Shown: positions 21,735 through 30,158 of the stretch, in pieces
Numbering within the stretch: position 1 is the stretch's first letter
Layout of the letters: every line of letters starts with the position of its first letter
Assembly: GCF_036241575.1 (NCBI RefSeq)
Contig: NZ_CP108455.1
Location: 4,215,001 to 4,279,000, forward strand
Direction: 5' to 3'
DNA length: 64,000 nt
Source: Streptomyces sp. NBC_01267
Lineage (GTDB): Bacteria; Actinomycetota; Actinomycetes; Streptomycetales; Streptomycetaceae
Program-made: the position numbers and the translations under genes
The notes under the pieces: model-generated
The model's input: the letters and a program-made list of their open reading frames with translations, nothing else
Told to the model about the DNA's origin: nothing
Databases searched by the model: none

Positions 21735-22082
21735 TCACGTACGCAGCAGCCGCGCGATCGCCTTCGTCGCTTCCTCGACCTTCGCGTCGATCTCCTCGCC
21801 GCCCCGGACAGCGGCATCCGCCACGCAGTGGCGCAGGTGCTCCTCCAGCAGCTGGAGGGCGAAGGACTGCAGGGCCTTGGTGGAGGCCGAAACCTGCGTG
21901 AGTATGTCGATGCAGTAGACGTCCTCGTCGACGAGCCGCTGGAGGCCCCGGATCTGGCCCTCGATACGGCGCAGCCGCTTGAGGTGTTCGTCCTTCTGCT
22001 TGTGGTAGCCGTGCACGACCGGCTCGCTGCCGGGCTCGTGTCCGGCGTGGTCGGGCGCGCCCGTCGCCTCGGTGGTCGTCAT
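21735..22082 (-). CDS. csoR: CsoR-type copper-sensing repressor
   Basis: A 115-residue protein from the ATG at 22082, preceded by GGGAGGA. The family core is clear: HLKRLRRIEGQIRGLQRLVDED, then YCIDIL with the first Cys ligand, and LEEHLRHC with the His and second Cys ligands (the C-H-C set of Cu(I)-binding CsoR). A His-containing N-terminal tail (DHAGHEPGSEPVVHGYHK) precedes it. By gene order, next to the DUF47-Pit and pst genes, it corresponds to the CsoR studied in Streptomyces lividans; that link is from memory. A palindromic CsoR-like site lies 63 nt upstream, which fits autoregulation. Confidence 0.92.
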   Translation of the reverse strand: MTTTEATGAPDHAGHEPGSEPVVHGYHKQKDEHLKRLRRIEGQIRGLQRLVDEDVYCIDILTQVSASTKALQSFALQLLEEHLRHCVADAAVRGGEEIDAKVEEATKAIARLLRT

Positions 22083-22144
22083 CGCGTCCTCCCGTTGTGG
22101 AACCGTTGTGAATGGTGATGACCCGTTGCCCCGAAAGGTCCTCG

Positions 22145-22161
22145 ATACCCCTCGTGGGTAT
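22145..22161. promoter_or_regulatory. CsoR-type operator upstream of csoR
   Basis: Read on the minus strand the site is ATACCCACGAGGGGTAT, arms ATACCC and GGGTAT with a 5-nt centre, the form of known CsoR operators. It lies 63-79 nt upstream of the csoR start. Confidence 0.7.
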
Positions 22162-22306
22162 ATGGTACCGATCCTTCCGAAAATCGGGGCGGGCCCCGTG
22201 CTGATCACTGTGCCCCATGGGCGACACTGAAGAATGCCGGTTAGCCGTGGCCGGATGATGCGCCTAGCATCAGCCTGACCGAATCCAGAGCACCCGAGGA
22301 CCCCAC

Positions 22307-22927
22307 GTGCGCTTTCGTCTGACCCCCAGGGAGACGAGCTTCTACGACATGTTTGCCGCGTCCGCGGACAACATCGTCACGGGCTCCAAGCTCCTCATGG
22401 AACTGCTCGGCGCGGACGCCTCCGCCCGGGTCGAGATCGCGGAGCGGATGCGGGCAGCGGAGCACGCGGGGGACGACGCGACTCACGCGATCTTCCACCA
22501 GCTCAACTCCTCCTTCATCACGCCGTTCGACCGCGAGGACATCTACAACCTCGCGTCGTGCCTCGACGACATCATGGACTTCATGGAGGAGGCCGTCGAC
22601 CTCGTCGTGCTGTACCAGGTCGAGGAGCTGCCCAAGGGCGTCGAGCAGCAGATCGAGGTGCTGGCCAGGGCGGCCGTGCTGACCGCTGAGGCCATGCCGA
22701 GCCTTCGGACCATGAACAACCTCACCGAGTACTGGATCGAGGTCAACCGCCTGGAGAACCAGGCCGACCAGATCCACCGCAAGCTGCTCGCGCACCTCTT
22801 CAACGGCAAGTACGACGCCATGGAGGTGCTGAAGCTCAAGCAGATCGTGGACGTACTGGAAGAGGCGGCCGACGCGTTCGAGCACGTCGCCAACACGGTG
22901 GAGACCATCGCGGTCAAGGAGTCCTGA
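22307..22927 (+). CDS. DUF47 family PhoU-like protein
   Basis: The protein has 206 residues, all helical in appearance, starting at the GTG at 22307 with GAGGA 7 nt upstream. It carries the DUF47/TIGR00153 features (HQLNSSFITPFDREDIYNLA, DDIMDFMEEAVDLV, FEHVANTVETI). These proteins accompany Pit transporters and are thought to modulate them in the manner of PhoU. The Pit gene begins 4 nt after its stop, so the two form an operon. Confidence 0.92.
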   Translation: MRFRLTPRETSFYDMFAASADNIVTGSKLLMELLGADASARVEIAERMRAAEHAGDDATHAIFHQLNSSFITPFDREDIYNLASCLDDIMDFMEEAVDLVVLYQVEELPKGVEQQIEVLARAAVLTAEAMPSLRTMNNLTEYWIEVNRLENQADQIHRKLLAHLFNGKYDAMEVLKLKQIVDVLEEAADAFEHVANTVETIAVKES

Positions 22928-22931
22928 CCTC

Positions 22932-23927
22932 GTGGACACCTTCACTCTGATCGTGACCATCGCTGTCGCGCTCGGGTTCACCTACACGAACGGCTTCCAC
23001 GACTCCGCCAATGCCATCGCGACCTCGGTCTCCACCCGGGCCCTGACGCCCCGGGCGGCCCTGGCGATGGCCGCTGTGATGAACCTCGCTGGTGCCTTCC
23101 TGGGCAGTGGGGTCGCCAAGACCGTCAGCGAAGGGCTGATCGCCACGCCCGAGGGCCAGAAGGGGATGGGAATCCTCTTCGCCGCGCTCGTCGGCGCGAT
23201 CGTCTGGAACCTCATCACCTGGTACTTCGGCCTGCCGTCCTCCTCCTCGCACGCGCTGTTCGGCGGTCTGGTCGGCGCGGCGCTGGCCGGCGGAACGATG
23301 GTGCACTGGGGCGGGGTGGTCGACAAGGTCGTCATCCCGATGTTCCTGTCGCCGGTCGTCGGTCTGGTCGTCGGCTATCTGGTGATGGTCGCGATCCTGT
23401 GGCTGTTCCGTAAGGCCAACCCGCACAAGGCGAAGCGCGGATTCCGGATCGCCCAGACGGTCTCCGCGGCGGGCATGGCGCTCGGCCACGGCCTCCAGGA
23501 CGCGCAGAAGACCATGGGTGTCGTCATGATGGCCCTGGTCATCTCGGGGCACGAGACCTTCGAGGACGCCATCCCCGTCTGGGTCAAGCTGGTCTGTGCG
23601 CTGATGCTCTCGCTCGGCACGTACGCGGGCGGCTGGCGCATCATGCGGACCCTCGGCCGGAAGATCATCGAGCTGGACCCGCCGCAGGGCTTCGCCGCGG
23701 AGACCACCGGCGCCGCGATCATGTTCGGCTCGTCGTACCTCTTCCAGGCGCCGATCTCGACCACGCACGTCATCACCTCGGCGATCATGGGTGTGGGCGC
23801 CACCAAGCGCCCGCGCGCGGTGCGCTGGGGCGTGGCCAAGAACATCGTGCTCGGCTGGTTCATCACCATGCCGGCCGCGGCGGTGGTCGCGGCACTCAGC
23901 TACTGGGTCATCCTGCTGATCTTCTGA
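22932..23927 (+). CDS. Pit-family low-affinity inorganic phosphate transporter
   Basis: The protein has 331 residues from a GTG at 22932, within the range of short bacterial Pit (PitA-like) carriers. The two PHO-4 repeats are seen: TNGFHDSANAIATSVSTRAL near residues 15-35 and ALGHGLQDAQKTMG near 185-198. About ten hydrophobic segments are predicted by eye. It is a cation- or proton-coupled phosphate symporter in the cell membrane. Placement next to pstSCAB, transcribed convergently, corresponds to the pitH gene beside pst in S. coelicolor (remembered, not checked). Confidence 0.92.
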   Translation: MDTFTLIVTIAVALGFTYTNGFHDSANAIATSVSTRALTPRAALAMAAVMNLAGAFLGSGVAKTVSEGLIATPEGQKGMGILFAALVGAIVWNLITWYFGLPSSSSHALFGGLVGAALAGGTMVHWGGVVDKVVIPMFLSPVVGLVVGYLVMVAILWLFRKANPHKAKRGFRIAQTVSAAGMALGHGLQDAQKTMGVVMMALVISGHETFEDAIPVWVKLVCALMLSLGTYAGGWRIMRTLGRKIIELDPPQGFAAETTGAAIMFGSSYLFQAPISTTHVITSAIMGVGATKRPRAVRWGVAKNIVLGWFITMPAAAVVAALSYWVILLIF

Positions 23928-23959
23928 CCGGCAGTACCCGTCCGACCGGCAGTACCCGT
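23926..23959. repeat. 16-nt direct repeat at the pit stop codon
   Basis: GACCGGCAGTACCCGT occurs at 23926-23941 and again at 23944-23959. The first copy includes two bases of the pit stop codon. It is a simple local duplication before the terminator. Confidence 0.8.
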
Positions 23960-23971
23960 ACGGCGTACGGC

Positions 23972-24010
23972 AAAGGGCCCGCCCCCGGAATCCACGGGGG
24001 CGGGCCCTTT
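23972..24010. terminator. bidirectional terminator between pit and pstB
   Basis: A perfect 16-bp stem (arms 23972-23987 and 23995-24010) with a 7-nt loop ends in AAA/TTT, so it has a short T tract on both strands. It lies between the convergent pit and pstSCAB operons. Confidence 0.92.
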
Positions 24011-24055
24011 CTGTCTTGCGGTGGCACCGCCATGCAGCACCGCAAGTCGTGTCGT

Positions 24056-24832
24056 CTATCCGAAGCGCCCCGAGATGTAGTCCTCGGTCGCCTGGACGGA
24101 CGGGTTGGAGAAGATCCGCTCGGTCTCGTCGATCTCCACGAGCTTGCCGGGCTTGCCGACCGCCGAGAGGTTGAAGAAGGCCGTACGGTCCGAGACGCGC
24201 GCCGCCTGCTGCATGTTGTGCGTCACGATCACGATCGTGAAGCGTTCCTTCAGCTCGCCGATCAGGTCCTCGATGGCGAGGGTCGATATCGGGTCGAGCG
24301 CGGAGCACGGCTCGTCCATCAGCAGGACCTGCGGCTCGACCGCGATGGCGCGGGCGATGCAGAGCCGCTGCTGCTGGCCGCCGGAGAGACCGGAGCCCGG
24401 CTTGTTGAGGCGGTCCTTGACCTCGTTCCAGAGGTTGGCGCCCTTGAGCGACTTCTCGACGATGTCGTGCAGTTCGCTCTTCTTGTACGAGCCGTTGAGG
24501 CGCAGCCCGGCCGCGACGTTGTCGAAGATCGACATGGTCGGGAAGGGGTTCGGGCGCTGGAAGACCATGCCGACCGTACGGCGTACGGCGACCGGGTCGA
24601 CGGCGGGACCGTACAGGTCCTCGTCGTCCAGCAGTACCTTGCCCTCGACCCGGCCTCCGGGCGTGACCTCGTGCATCCGGTTGAGGGTGCGCAGGAAGGT
24701 CGACTTGCCGCAGCCCGAGGGGCCGATGAAGGCGGTCACCGAGCGGGGTTCCACGGTCATCGAGATGTCCTCGATGGCCTTGTGGGAGCCGTAGTAGGCG
24801 GTCAGGCCGCTGATGTCGATTCGCTTGGCCAT
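24056..24832 (-). CDS. pstB: phosphate ABC transporter ATP-binding protein PstB
   Basis: The protein has 258 residues, the normal PstB length. Walker [10 protein letters not shown] is at about residues 34-42, the ABC signature LSGGQQQRL near 151, and Walker [13 protein letters not shown] near 171, followed by the H-loop VTHNMQQA. It powers high-affinity phosphate import with PstA and PstC. It is the last gene of pstSCAB, 25 nt after pstA. Confidence 0.97.
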   Translation of the reverse strand: MAKRIDISGLTAYYGSHKAIEDISMTVEPRSVTAFIGPSGCGKSTFLRTLNRMHEVTPGGRVEGKVLLDDEDLYGPAVDPVAVRRTVGMVFQRPNPFPTMSIFDNVAAGLRLNGSYKKSELHDIVEKSLKGANLWNEVKDRLNKPGSGLSGGQQQRLCIARAIAVEPQVLLMDEPCSALDPISTLAIEDLIGELKERFTIVIVTHNMQQAARVSDRTAFFNLSAVGKPGKLVEIDETERIFSNPSVQATEDYISGRFG

Positions 24833-24857
24833 GGGAAATCAGCTTCTTCTCTCGGCC

Positions 24858-25934
24858 TCATCGGCCGGTCTTCGGGGCCTTCCAGCGGGCTATCCCGCGG
24901 GCGACGAGGTTCAGGATCATGACGAAGGCGATCAGCACCAGGGCCGCTGCCCAGGCACGGTCGATCGAGGGCGGCTCGCCGAGCTTGTACTGCTCGTAGA
25001 TGTAGTACGGCAGCGAGGACTGCCCGTCCTTGAAGGGGTTCGTGTTGATCATCTGGCTGCCGAAGACCAGCAGCATGATCGGGGCGGTCTCTCCGGCGAT
25101 GCGCGCGATGGCCAGCATCACCCCGGTGGTGATACCGCCGATCGCGGTCGGCAGGACGACCTTGAGGATCACGCGCCACTTCGGTACGCCGAGGGCCAGC
25201 GCGGCCTCGCGCAGCTCGTTCGGGACGAGCTTGAGCATCTCCTCGGTCGAGCGGACCACGACCGGCATCATCAGGATCGTCAGGGCGAGGGAGCCCATCA
25301 GGCCCGAGGGCTCGATCTTGGCCATCAGCATGATCGACAGGATGAACAGACCGGCGACGATGGACGGGATGCCGGTCATCACGTCGACGAAGAACGTCAC
25401 GGCCTTGGCCAGCGGGCCCTTGCCGTACTCCACCAGGTAGACGGAGACCAGCAGCCCGATCGGCACGGCGATCACGGTGGCGATGCCGACCTGCTCCAGG
25501 GTGCCGATCAGCGCGTGGTAGACGCCGCCGCCCTGGTCGGAGGCGAGAACGCCGCCCATCGAGTGGGTCAGGAAGTTGAGGCTGAGGTCCTTCACACCGT
25601 GGCTGACGGTGGTCCACAGCAGGGAGAACAGCGGGATCACGGCCAGGATGAAGCAGACCCAGATGATGCTCGTGGCGAAGCGGTCCTTGGCCTGGCGCTT
25701 GTTCTCGACCACCGCGGTGGTGACGTAGGACAGCACGAGGAAGGCGACGACGGCGATCAGGCCCCACTGGACCTTGCTGCTGAGGTCCGCGGCGGCGCCG
25801 ATGCCCGCGCCCAGCACGATCGCCACGGCGGCGAAGCCGACCGGTGCCCAGCGGGGAAGGCTGCGCCCGCTGAGGCTCGATGTGCTCACGGCGGGGTACC
25901 GCGCCTGCTCGGTCTCTACGGCTGTGTCGCTCAT
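24858..25934 (-). CDS. pstA: phosphate ABC transporter permease PstA
   Basis: The protein has 358 residues. It has a longer N-terminus than E. coli PstA with two extra hydrophobic segments (about 32-50 and 58-75), as usual in actinobacteria. The permease core carries the coupling-loop sequence EALKLVPNELREAALALGVPKWRV-like (L-R-E-A-A-L-A-L-G-V-P) near residue 240. It forms the membrane channel with PstC. Its ATG overlaps the pstC stop (ATGA, 25931-25934), so translation is coupled. Confidence 0.95.
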   Translation of the reverse strand: MSDTAVETEQARYPAVSTSSLSGRSLPRWAPVGFAAVAIVLGAGIGAAADLSSKVQWGLIAVVAFLVLSYVTTAVVENKRQAKDRFATSIIWVCFILAVIPLFSLLWTTVSHGVKDLSLNFLTHSMGGVLASDQGGGVYHALIGTLEQVGIATVIAVPIGLLVSVYLVEYGKGPLAKAVTFFVDVMTGIPSIVAGLFILSIMLMAKIEPSGLMGSLALTILMMPVVVRSTEEMLKLVPNELREAALALGVPKWRVILKVVLPTAIGGITTGVMLAIARIAGETAPIMLLVFGSQMINTNPFKDGQSSLPYYIYEQYKLGEPPSIDRAWAAALVLIAFVMILNLVARGIARWKAPKTGR

Positions 25935-26926
25935 GCGTTGGCCCCCGAGTACTCCTTGCGGCGGGCGATGATCAGTCGGGCCGCGCCGTTCACCAGCAGG
26001 GTCAGGACGAAGAGGACCAGGCCGGAAGCGATCAGGGCGTCACGCCCGAGCGGGTTGGCCTCGTCGAACTTCGCCGCGATGTTCTGGGCGAAGGTGCCGC
26101 CGCCCGGGTTGAGCAGGTGCAGCGACATCAGGTAGTTCGGCGAGAGGACGATGGCGACGGCCATCGTCTCGCCGAGCGCACGGCCGAGGCCGAGCATCGA
26201 GGCGGAGATCACTCCGGAGCGTCCGAAGGGCAGGACGGACAGCCGGATGACCTCCCAGCGGGTGGCGCCCAGGGCGAGCGCGGCTTCCTCGTTCATCCTC
26301 GGGACCTGGAGGAAGACCTCCCGGCTGACGCTGGTCACGATCGGCAGGATCATGATCGCGAGCAGGATGCCGACGGTGAGCATGTTCCTGGCGGCGCCCG
26401 GCTGGGTCTGGTCGAAGATGTACGTCCAGCCGAAGTACTGGTCGAGCCAGACGTTGAGTCCGTCGAGGTAGGGCACCAGGACGAGGGCGCCCCAGATGCC
26501 GTAGATGATGCTCGGCACGGCGGCCAGCAGGTCCACCACGTAGGCGAGGGACGTGGCCAGCTTGCGCGGCGCGTAGTGCGAGATGAACAGGGCGATACCG
26601 ACGGCGACGGGGACCGCGATGATCATCGCGACGACCGAGCTGACGACGGTGCCGACGAGCAGGACGGCGATGCCGAAGACCGGCGGCGTCTGCGACGGCA
26701 GCCAGTCGAACGACGTGAAGAAGTTGGCCTGGTCCTTCGAGATGGCGATGGAGGCGCGGTAGGTGAGGAACCCCGCGATCGCTGCCATCACCACGAGGAG
26801 CAGGATTCCCGAGCCCCTGGTGAGGCCCATGAAGACCCGGTCGCCCATCCGGCCCGTGGAGGGACCCGACAGGCTGTGGACCGGTGTTTCCGGTGGGGGA
26901 GTGTCTATCTGTGTGGTGGTAGCCAT
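25931..26926 (-). CDS. pstC: phosphate ABC transporter permease PstC
   Basis: The protein has 331 residues from the ATG at 26926, with GGAAAG as ribosome binding site. It has six hydrophobic segments and the coupling-loop motif (MNEEAALALGATRWEV near residue 210). It heterodimerises with PstA. An in-frame start at 26977 is not preferred because the extra residues are basic and lack a binding site. A 183-nt gap containing octamer repeats separates it from pstS. Confidence 0.95.
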   Translation of the reverse strand: MATTTQIDTPPPETPVHSLSGPSTGRMGDRVFMGLTRGSGILLLVVMAAIAGFLTYRASIAISKDQANFFTSFDWLPSQTPPVFGIAVLLVGTVVSSVVAMIIAVPVAVGIALFISHYAPRKLATSLAYVVDLLAAVPSIIYGIWGALVLVPYLDGLNVWLDQYFGWTYIFDQTQPGAARNMLTVGILLAIMILPIVTSVSREVFLQVPRMNEEAALALGATRWEVIRLSVLPFGRSGVISASMLGLGRALGETMAVAIVLSPNYLMSLHLLNPGGGTFAQNIAAKFDEANPLGRDALIASGLVLFVLTLLVNGAARLIIARRKEYSGANA

Positions 26927-27066
26927 CGTCTTTCCGGTCTGTGTGGGGGAGCTTCGGCTCCCCTGGCGGCGGTGCACCGGATGGAGGGGGACGGTGGCCG
27001 GCCCGGAGGAGTGCGCCGGGCCGACTGCCGTCGTGTGCGGTGTTGCTTTCGTGCGGTGTAGCTGTC

Positions 27067-27110
27067 GTGCGGTCGTGCGGTCGTTCGGTGGTGCGGTGGT
27101 GCGGTGGTGC
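27067..27110. repeat. octanucleotide tandem repeat at the pstS stop codon
   Basis: Five and a half 8-nt units (GTGCGGTC, GTGCGGTC, GTTCGGTG, GTGCGGTG, GTGCGGTG, GTGC) abut and touch the pstS stop codon in the pstS-pstC gap. Further partial copies occur back to about 27050. Confidence 0.85.
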
Positions 27111-28246
27111 TAGGAGAGCGAGGCGATCGCGGTGCGGACCTTGGCGTTGATCTCGGCCGGGATCGGGGCGTAACCAGCGGTCGAGAGCTGCTTCTGGCCC
27201 TCGTCGCTCGCGGTGTAGTTCAGGTAGGACTTGACCGTGCCGAGGGTGTCGGCCTTGTTGCCCTTGTCGCAGACGATCTCGTACGTCACCAGGACGATCG
27301 GGTAGGCGCCGTCGGCCTTGGTGTTGTAGTCGAGCTTGAGCGACAGGTCCGAGCCGGTGCCGACGATCTTCGCGGCGGCGATGGCCTTCGACGCGTTCTC
27401 GGAGGTGGCCTCCGCCGGGGTGCTGGCGCCGGTGTCGATCTTGACCGTGGAGATCTTCTGCGAGGTGGCGTACGAGAGCTCGAAGTAACCGATCGAGCCG
27501 TCGGTCGCCTTCACCTGCTGGGAGACACCGGCCGAACCGGTGGCCGCCTGGCCGCCCGGGGCGGGCCACGACTTGCCGATCTCGTACTTCCAGTCGTTGG
27601 GCGCCGTGGCGGTGAGGTACTTGCTCAGGTTCTCCGTGGTGCCGGAGTCCTCGGAGCGGTGGAGCGGCTGGATCGGCTTCGACGGCAGCTTCGCGTCGGG
27701 GTTGAGCTTCTTGATCGCCGGGTCGTCCCAGGTCTTGATCTTCGTGGAGAAGATCTTCGCGAGGGTGGGGCCGTCCAGGACCAGGTTGTCCACGCCCTCC
27801 AGGTGGTAACCGACCGCGATCGGGCCGCCGACCATCGGAAGGTCGATGCCCTGGCCGCCGGTGCAGATCTTCTTGGAGTCCGCGACCTCGGCGGGCTTCA
27901 GCGGGGAGTCCGAACCGGCGAAGCCGACGGTGCCCTGGTTGAAGGCCACGATGCCCTCGCCGGACGAGGACGACTTGTAGTTGATCTCGACGCCGGAACA
28001 GGCGGACATGTAGCCCTTGGCCCACAGGTCCATCGCGTTCTTCTGCGCGCTCGAACCGGATGCGCGCAGCTGGCCCTTCGCGCCGTCGCACTTGACGTTC
28101 GACGCGGCGCTCGTCTTGGTGCCGGTGCCACCGGTCGAGTTGCTGTTGTTGTCCGAACCGCACGCCGTGAGGACCAGGGCGCCGGATACGGCGAGGGCGC
28201 CGAGCGCGGCGGCGCGAAGCCGGGTCTTGCGCTGCTGAAGCTTCAC
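27110..28246 (-). CDS. pstS: phosphate-binding lipoprotein PstS
   Basis: The protein has 378 residues from the GTG at 28246, with AAGGA 10 nt upstream. The signal peptide ends at the lipobox VLTACGS, so the mature protein is a surface lipoprotein. Phosphate-binding segments typical of PstS are seen (ASGSSAQKNAMDLWAKGY, FAGSDSPL, SEDSGTTENLSKYL, GSAGVSQQVK). It captures phosphate for PstCAB and is the first gene of the operon. The PHO box at 28381-28402 indicates PhoP-dependent induction on phosphate starvation. An open reading frame continues upstream to 28657 but crosses the promoter and is not coding. Confidence 0.96.
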   Translation of the reverse strand: MKLQQRKTRLRAAALGALAVSGALVLTACGSDNNSNSTGGTGTKTSAASNVKCDGAKGQLRASGSSAQKNAMDLWAKGYMSACSGVEINYKSSSSGEGIVAFNQGTVGFAGSDSPLKPAEVADSKKICTGGQGIDLPMVGGPIAVGYHLEGVDNLVLDGPTLAKIFSTKIKTWDDPAIKKLNPDAKLPSKPIQPLHRSEDSGTTENLSKYLTATAPNDWKYEIGKSWPAPGGQAATGSAGVSQQVKATDGSIGYFELSYATSQKISTVKIDTGASTPAEATSENASKAIAAAKIVGTGSDLSLKLDYNTKADGAYPIVLVTYEIVCDKGNKADTLGTVKSYLNYTASDEGQKQLSTAGYAPIPAEINAKVRTAIASLS

Positions 28247-28349
28247 TTCGGGTGTTCCTTCCAGGAGCCGCCGGGTTTCGTCTCGTTGTACGGCGGCGTG
28301 CGAAGAGGTGACCGGTGCGGCGGGGTGCCGTGCACCGTGTAAGGCCGAA

Positions 28350-28402
28350 ATTAGACAGAACAGGTGAAGTGACCGGCGGGTGTGAGTGAACGGAGAGTGA
28401 AC
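28350..28402 (-). promoter_or_regulatory. pstS promoter with PHO box (PhoP direct repeats)
   Basis: Reading the minus strand, consecutive 11-nt units GTTCACTCTCC and GTTCACTCACA fill 28402-28381. They match the Streptomyces PhoP unit (GTTCA plus 6). A less conserved unit (28380-28370) and CTTCACCTGTT (28369-28359) continue in the same 11-nt phase. A -10-like TCTAAT lies at 28355-28350, placing the last unit at the -35 position. This predicts activation by phosphorylated PhoP. Confidence 0.85.
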
Positions 28403-28409
28403 CTCGGCG

Positions 28410-28678
28410 GACGACCGGGTGCGGGGTCGTACGGGTGACGGGGGCGCTACGCAGAGGTCGCGGACGGCGCCGCGCCTTCGTCCCGGGGCCCCTGCACCCG
28501 TGCCACCAGCCCTGTCCCCTCCCGCCGGTGCCCAGGCCCCCGTACTGCCGGCGTGATGCCGCGGGCCCGAGACCGTCAACACGGCGCCGTCAACACGACG
28601 CCTTCGGCCTACCGCCGTCGGTCTACCGCTGTTGACCCACGGCTGTCGGCCCGGCACCGTCGGCCCGGCCTGCCGCCG
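28410..28678. repeat. non-coding stretch with degenerate short repeats
   Basis: Between the pst promoter and the NUDIX gene no gene is credible. From about 28572 to 28690 the sequence cycles through related 13-17 nt phrases (CCGTCAACACGGCG, CCGTCAACACGACG, then CCGTCGG and CTGTTGACC variants) that cover the 3' end of the NUDIX gene's downstream region. They could form alternative hairpins ending the ppk operon. Confidence 0.4.
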
Positions 28679-29167
28679 TCAGCCCAGCCCCTCGGGCAGC
28701 GCGTCGATCAGCTCCCGGTCGCGTGGCCGGGTGAGCCGGTCGCGGGCGTCCGCCGGGGAGAGCCAGCTCACCCGGTCGACCTCGCTGTTCGGGACGAAGC
28801 CGCCGCCCGTCGCCTCGGCCGCCCAGTAGGTGACCTGTTTGGGGCGCCCGTTCACCGCGTACCGCACGGTCGCGAGCCGGGCACCGGGGGCGCAGTGGTG
28901 ACCGGTCTCCTCCAGCACCTCGCGCCGGGCCGCGGACAGCAGGTCCTCGCCGCGCTTCAGCTTGCCCTTCGGGTGCGACCAGTCGTCGTACTTGGGCCGG
29001 TGCACGAGGCAGATCTCCAGCCCGCCGGCGCCGTCCCCGTGGGAGGCACCGCGCCGCCACAGCACGCACCCGGCCGCCAGGACCGTGTCGTCGGCGGCTC
29101 CGGAGCCCGCGGTGCCGTCGTCGGACGGCACGAGGCTGCCACCGCGCACCGGATCGCTCCTCGTCAT
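28679..29167 (-). CDS. NUDIX hydrolase (MutT-like)
   Basis: The protein has 162 residues with a complete Nudix box, G-x5-E-x7-REVLEETG (residues about 76-98). A WSHPKGKLKRGED segment before it resembles the diadenosine polyphosphate / MutT1 subgroup. Unlike mycobacterial MutT1 it lacks a histidine phosphatase domain. Its ATG overlaps the CHAD gene stop (ATGA), and it is the last gene of the ppk-CHAD-NUDIX operon. A role in hydrolysing phosphate-rich nucleotides near polyphosphate metabolism fits, but the substrate is unknown. Confidence 0.88.
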   Translation of the reverse strand: MTRSDPVRGGSLVPSDDGTAGSGAADDTVLAAGCVLWRRGASHGDGAGGLEICLVHRPKYDDWSHPKGKLKRGEDLLSAARREVLEETGHHCAPGARLATVRYAVNGRPKQVTYWAAEATGGGFVPNSEVDRVSWLSPADARDRLTRPRDRELIDALPEGLG

Positions 29168-30126
29168 GCTGTCGTCACCGCCGTGTGCTGCCAGGTCTGC
29201 TGGAAGCTGTACCGGGCGGCCTCGACCTCATGGCGCTGGTCGGCGTGCAGGACCCCCAGGGCGTACGCCGTCGCCGGCGCGATCCGGGGCGTGCGGGCCG
29301 CCGACGCCGCTGCCGCCGCGGCTTCGGCGGCCTCGCGGTGCAGGTCCAGCGCCTGCCCGGCGCCGTACAGCCGCAGGTCCGGGCCCGGTCGGCTGTCGCG
29401 GTCCGCGTACAGCGCCTCCTGGGCGTACCGGTGCAGCCGCAGCAGCAGTCTGACCTGGTGCCAGGGGGCGTCCTGGGAATCGCTCAGCCCCTCCGCGTTG
29501 TACGGGTGCGCCGCCAGGTGCAGTGGCAGCGCGGCGACCGCGTCCGCCAGCTTGCGGCCCGCCGAGTCCGCGGCGGGCGGCAGGGCGTCGTCGGCGCGGA
29601 CGGCCGCCGTCGGGGCGAACGGCACCTCCGACGCCAGCAGCGCCACCGCGTCCGCGACCGCGTGGAAGCGGGACGAGCCCAGTGCCTGGAGCGCCGCGGA
29701 GTGGGCGCGGGTCCTGGCCAGCGTCAACTGCCGCTCCAGGAGCGCCCCGGCCCGCGCGGCCCCCACGGCCATGGTCGGATGGGGCGCCTCCGCGCGCGGG
29801 GCGGGCAGCGCGGCCGGGCCGTCCGACAGCCGGCCGAGCGCGTCGAGCAGCCGGGCCAGCCGGGCCGCGTACGCGTGCTCACGGGCCAGCGCGCCGGACA
29901 ACCAGGCCAGTTCGGACCGCAGTTGATCGGCCCAGACCGGGTCGAGCAGCGTACGGAAGGTGTGCAGGGTGCCGCCGATGCGGCGGGCCGAGCGGCGCAG
30001 GGTGCGGGCGGCCTCCTCGTCCCCGTCCGCGTAGGTGCGCAGGCTGCGCAGGAACTCCGCGGCCTGGTCGTGCAGATAGCAGGAGAGCAGTTCGCCCGCC
30101 GTGGCTGTCGGGTCAGGGCGTGGCAC
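29164..30126 (-). CDS. CHAD domain protein (polyphosphate-binding)
   Basis: The protein has 320 residues from the GTG at 30126, with GGAGG 7 nt upstream. It consists of helical repeats rich in His and Arg (AARTLRRSARRIGGTLHTFRTLL near residues 35-60; later LARTRAHSAALQALGSSRFHAV), the pattern of CHAD domains, which bind inorganic polyphosphate. It lies 32 nt after ppk and overlaps the NUDIX gene, so it probably works with Ppk, for example at polyphosphate granules. A longer in-frame start up to 30993 would lie inside ppk and is rejected. Confidence 0.88.
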   Translation of the reverse strand: MPRPDPTATAGELLSCYLHDQAAEFLRSLRTYADGDEEAARTLRRSARRIGGTLHTFRTLLDPVWADQLRSELAWLSGALAREHAYAARLARLLDALGRLSDGPAALPAPRAEAPHPTMAVGAARAGALLERQLTLARTRAHSAALQALGSSRFHAVADAVALLASEVPFAPTAAVRADDALPPAADSAGRKLADAVAALPLHLAAHPYNAEGLSDSQDAPWHQVRLLLRLHRYAQEALYADRDSRPGPDLRLYGAGQALDLHREAAEAAAAAASAARTPRIAPATAYALGVLHADQRHEVEAARYSFQQTWQHTAVTTA

Positions 30127-30158
30127 GGCGGAGCCTCCGGGGAACGTCACGCGGAAAA

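Noticed and set aside
28247..28657. N-terminal extension of pstS
   Set aside because: It would cover the PHO box and promoter and put 137 residues before the lipoprotein signal peptide.
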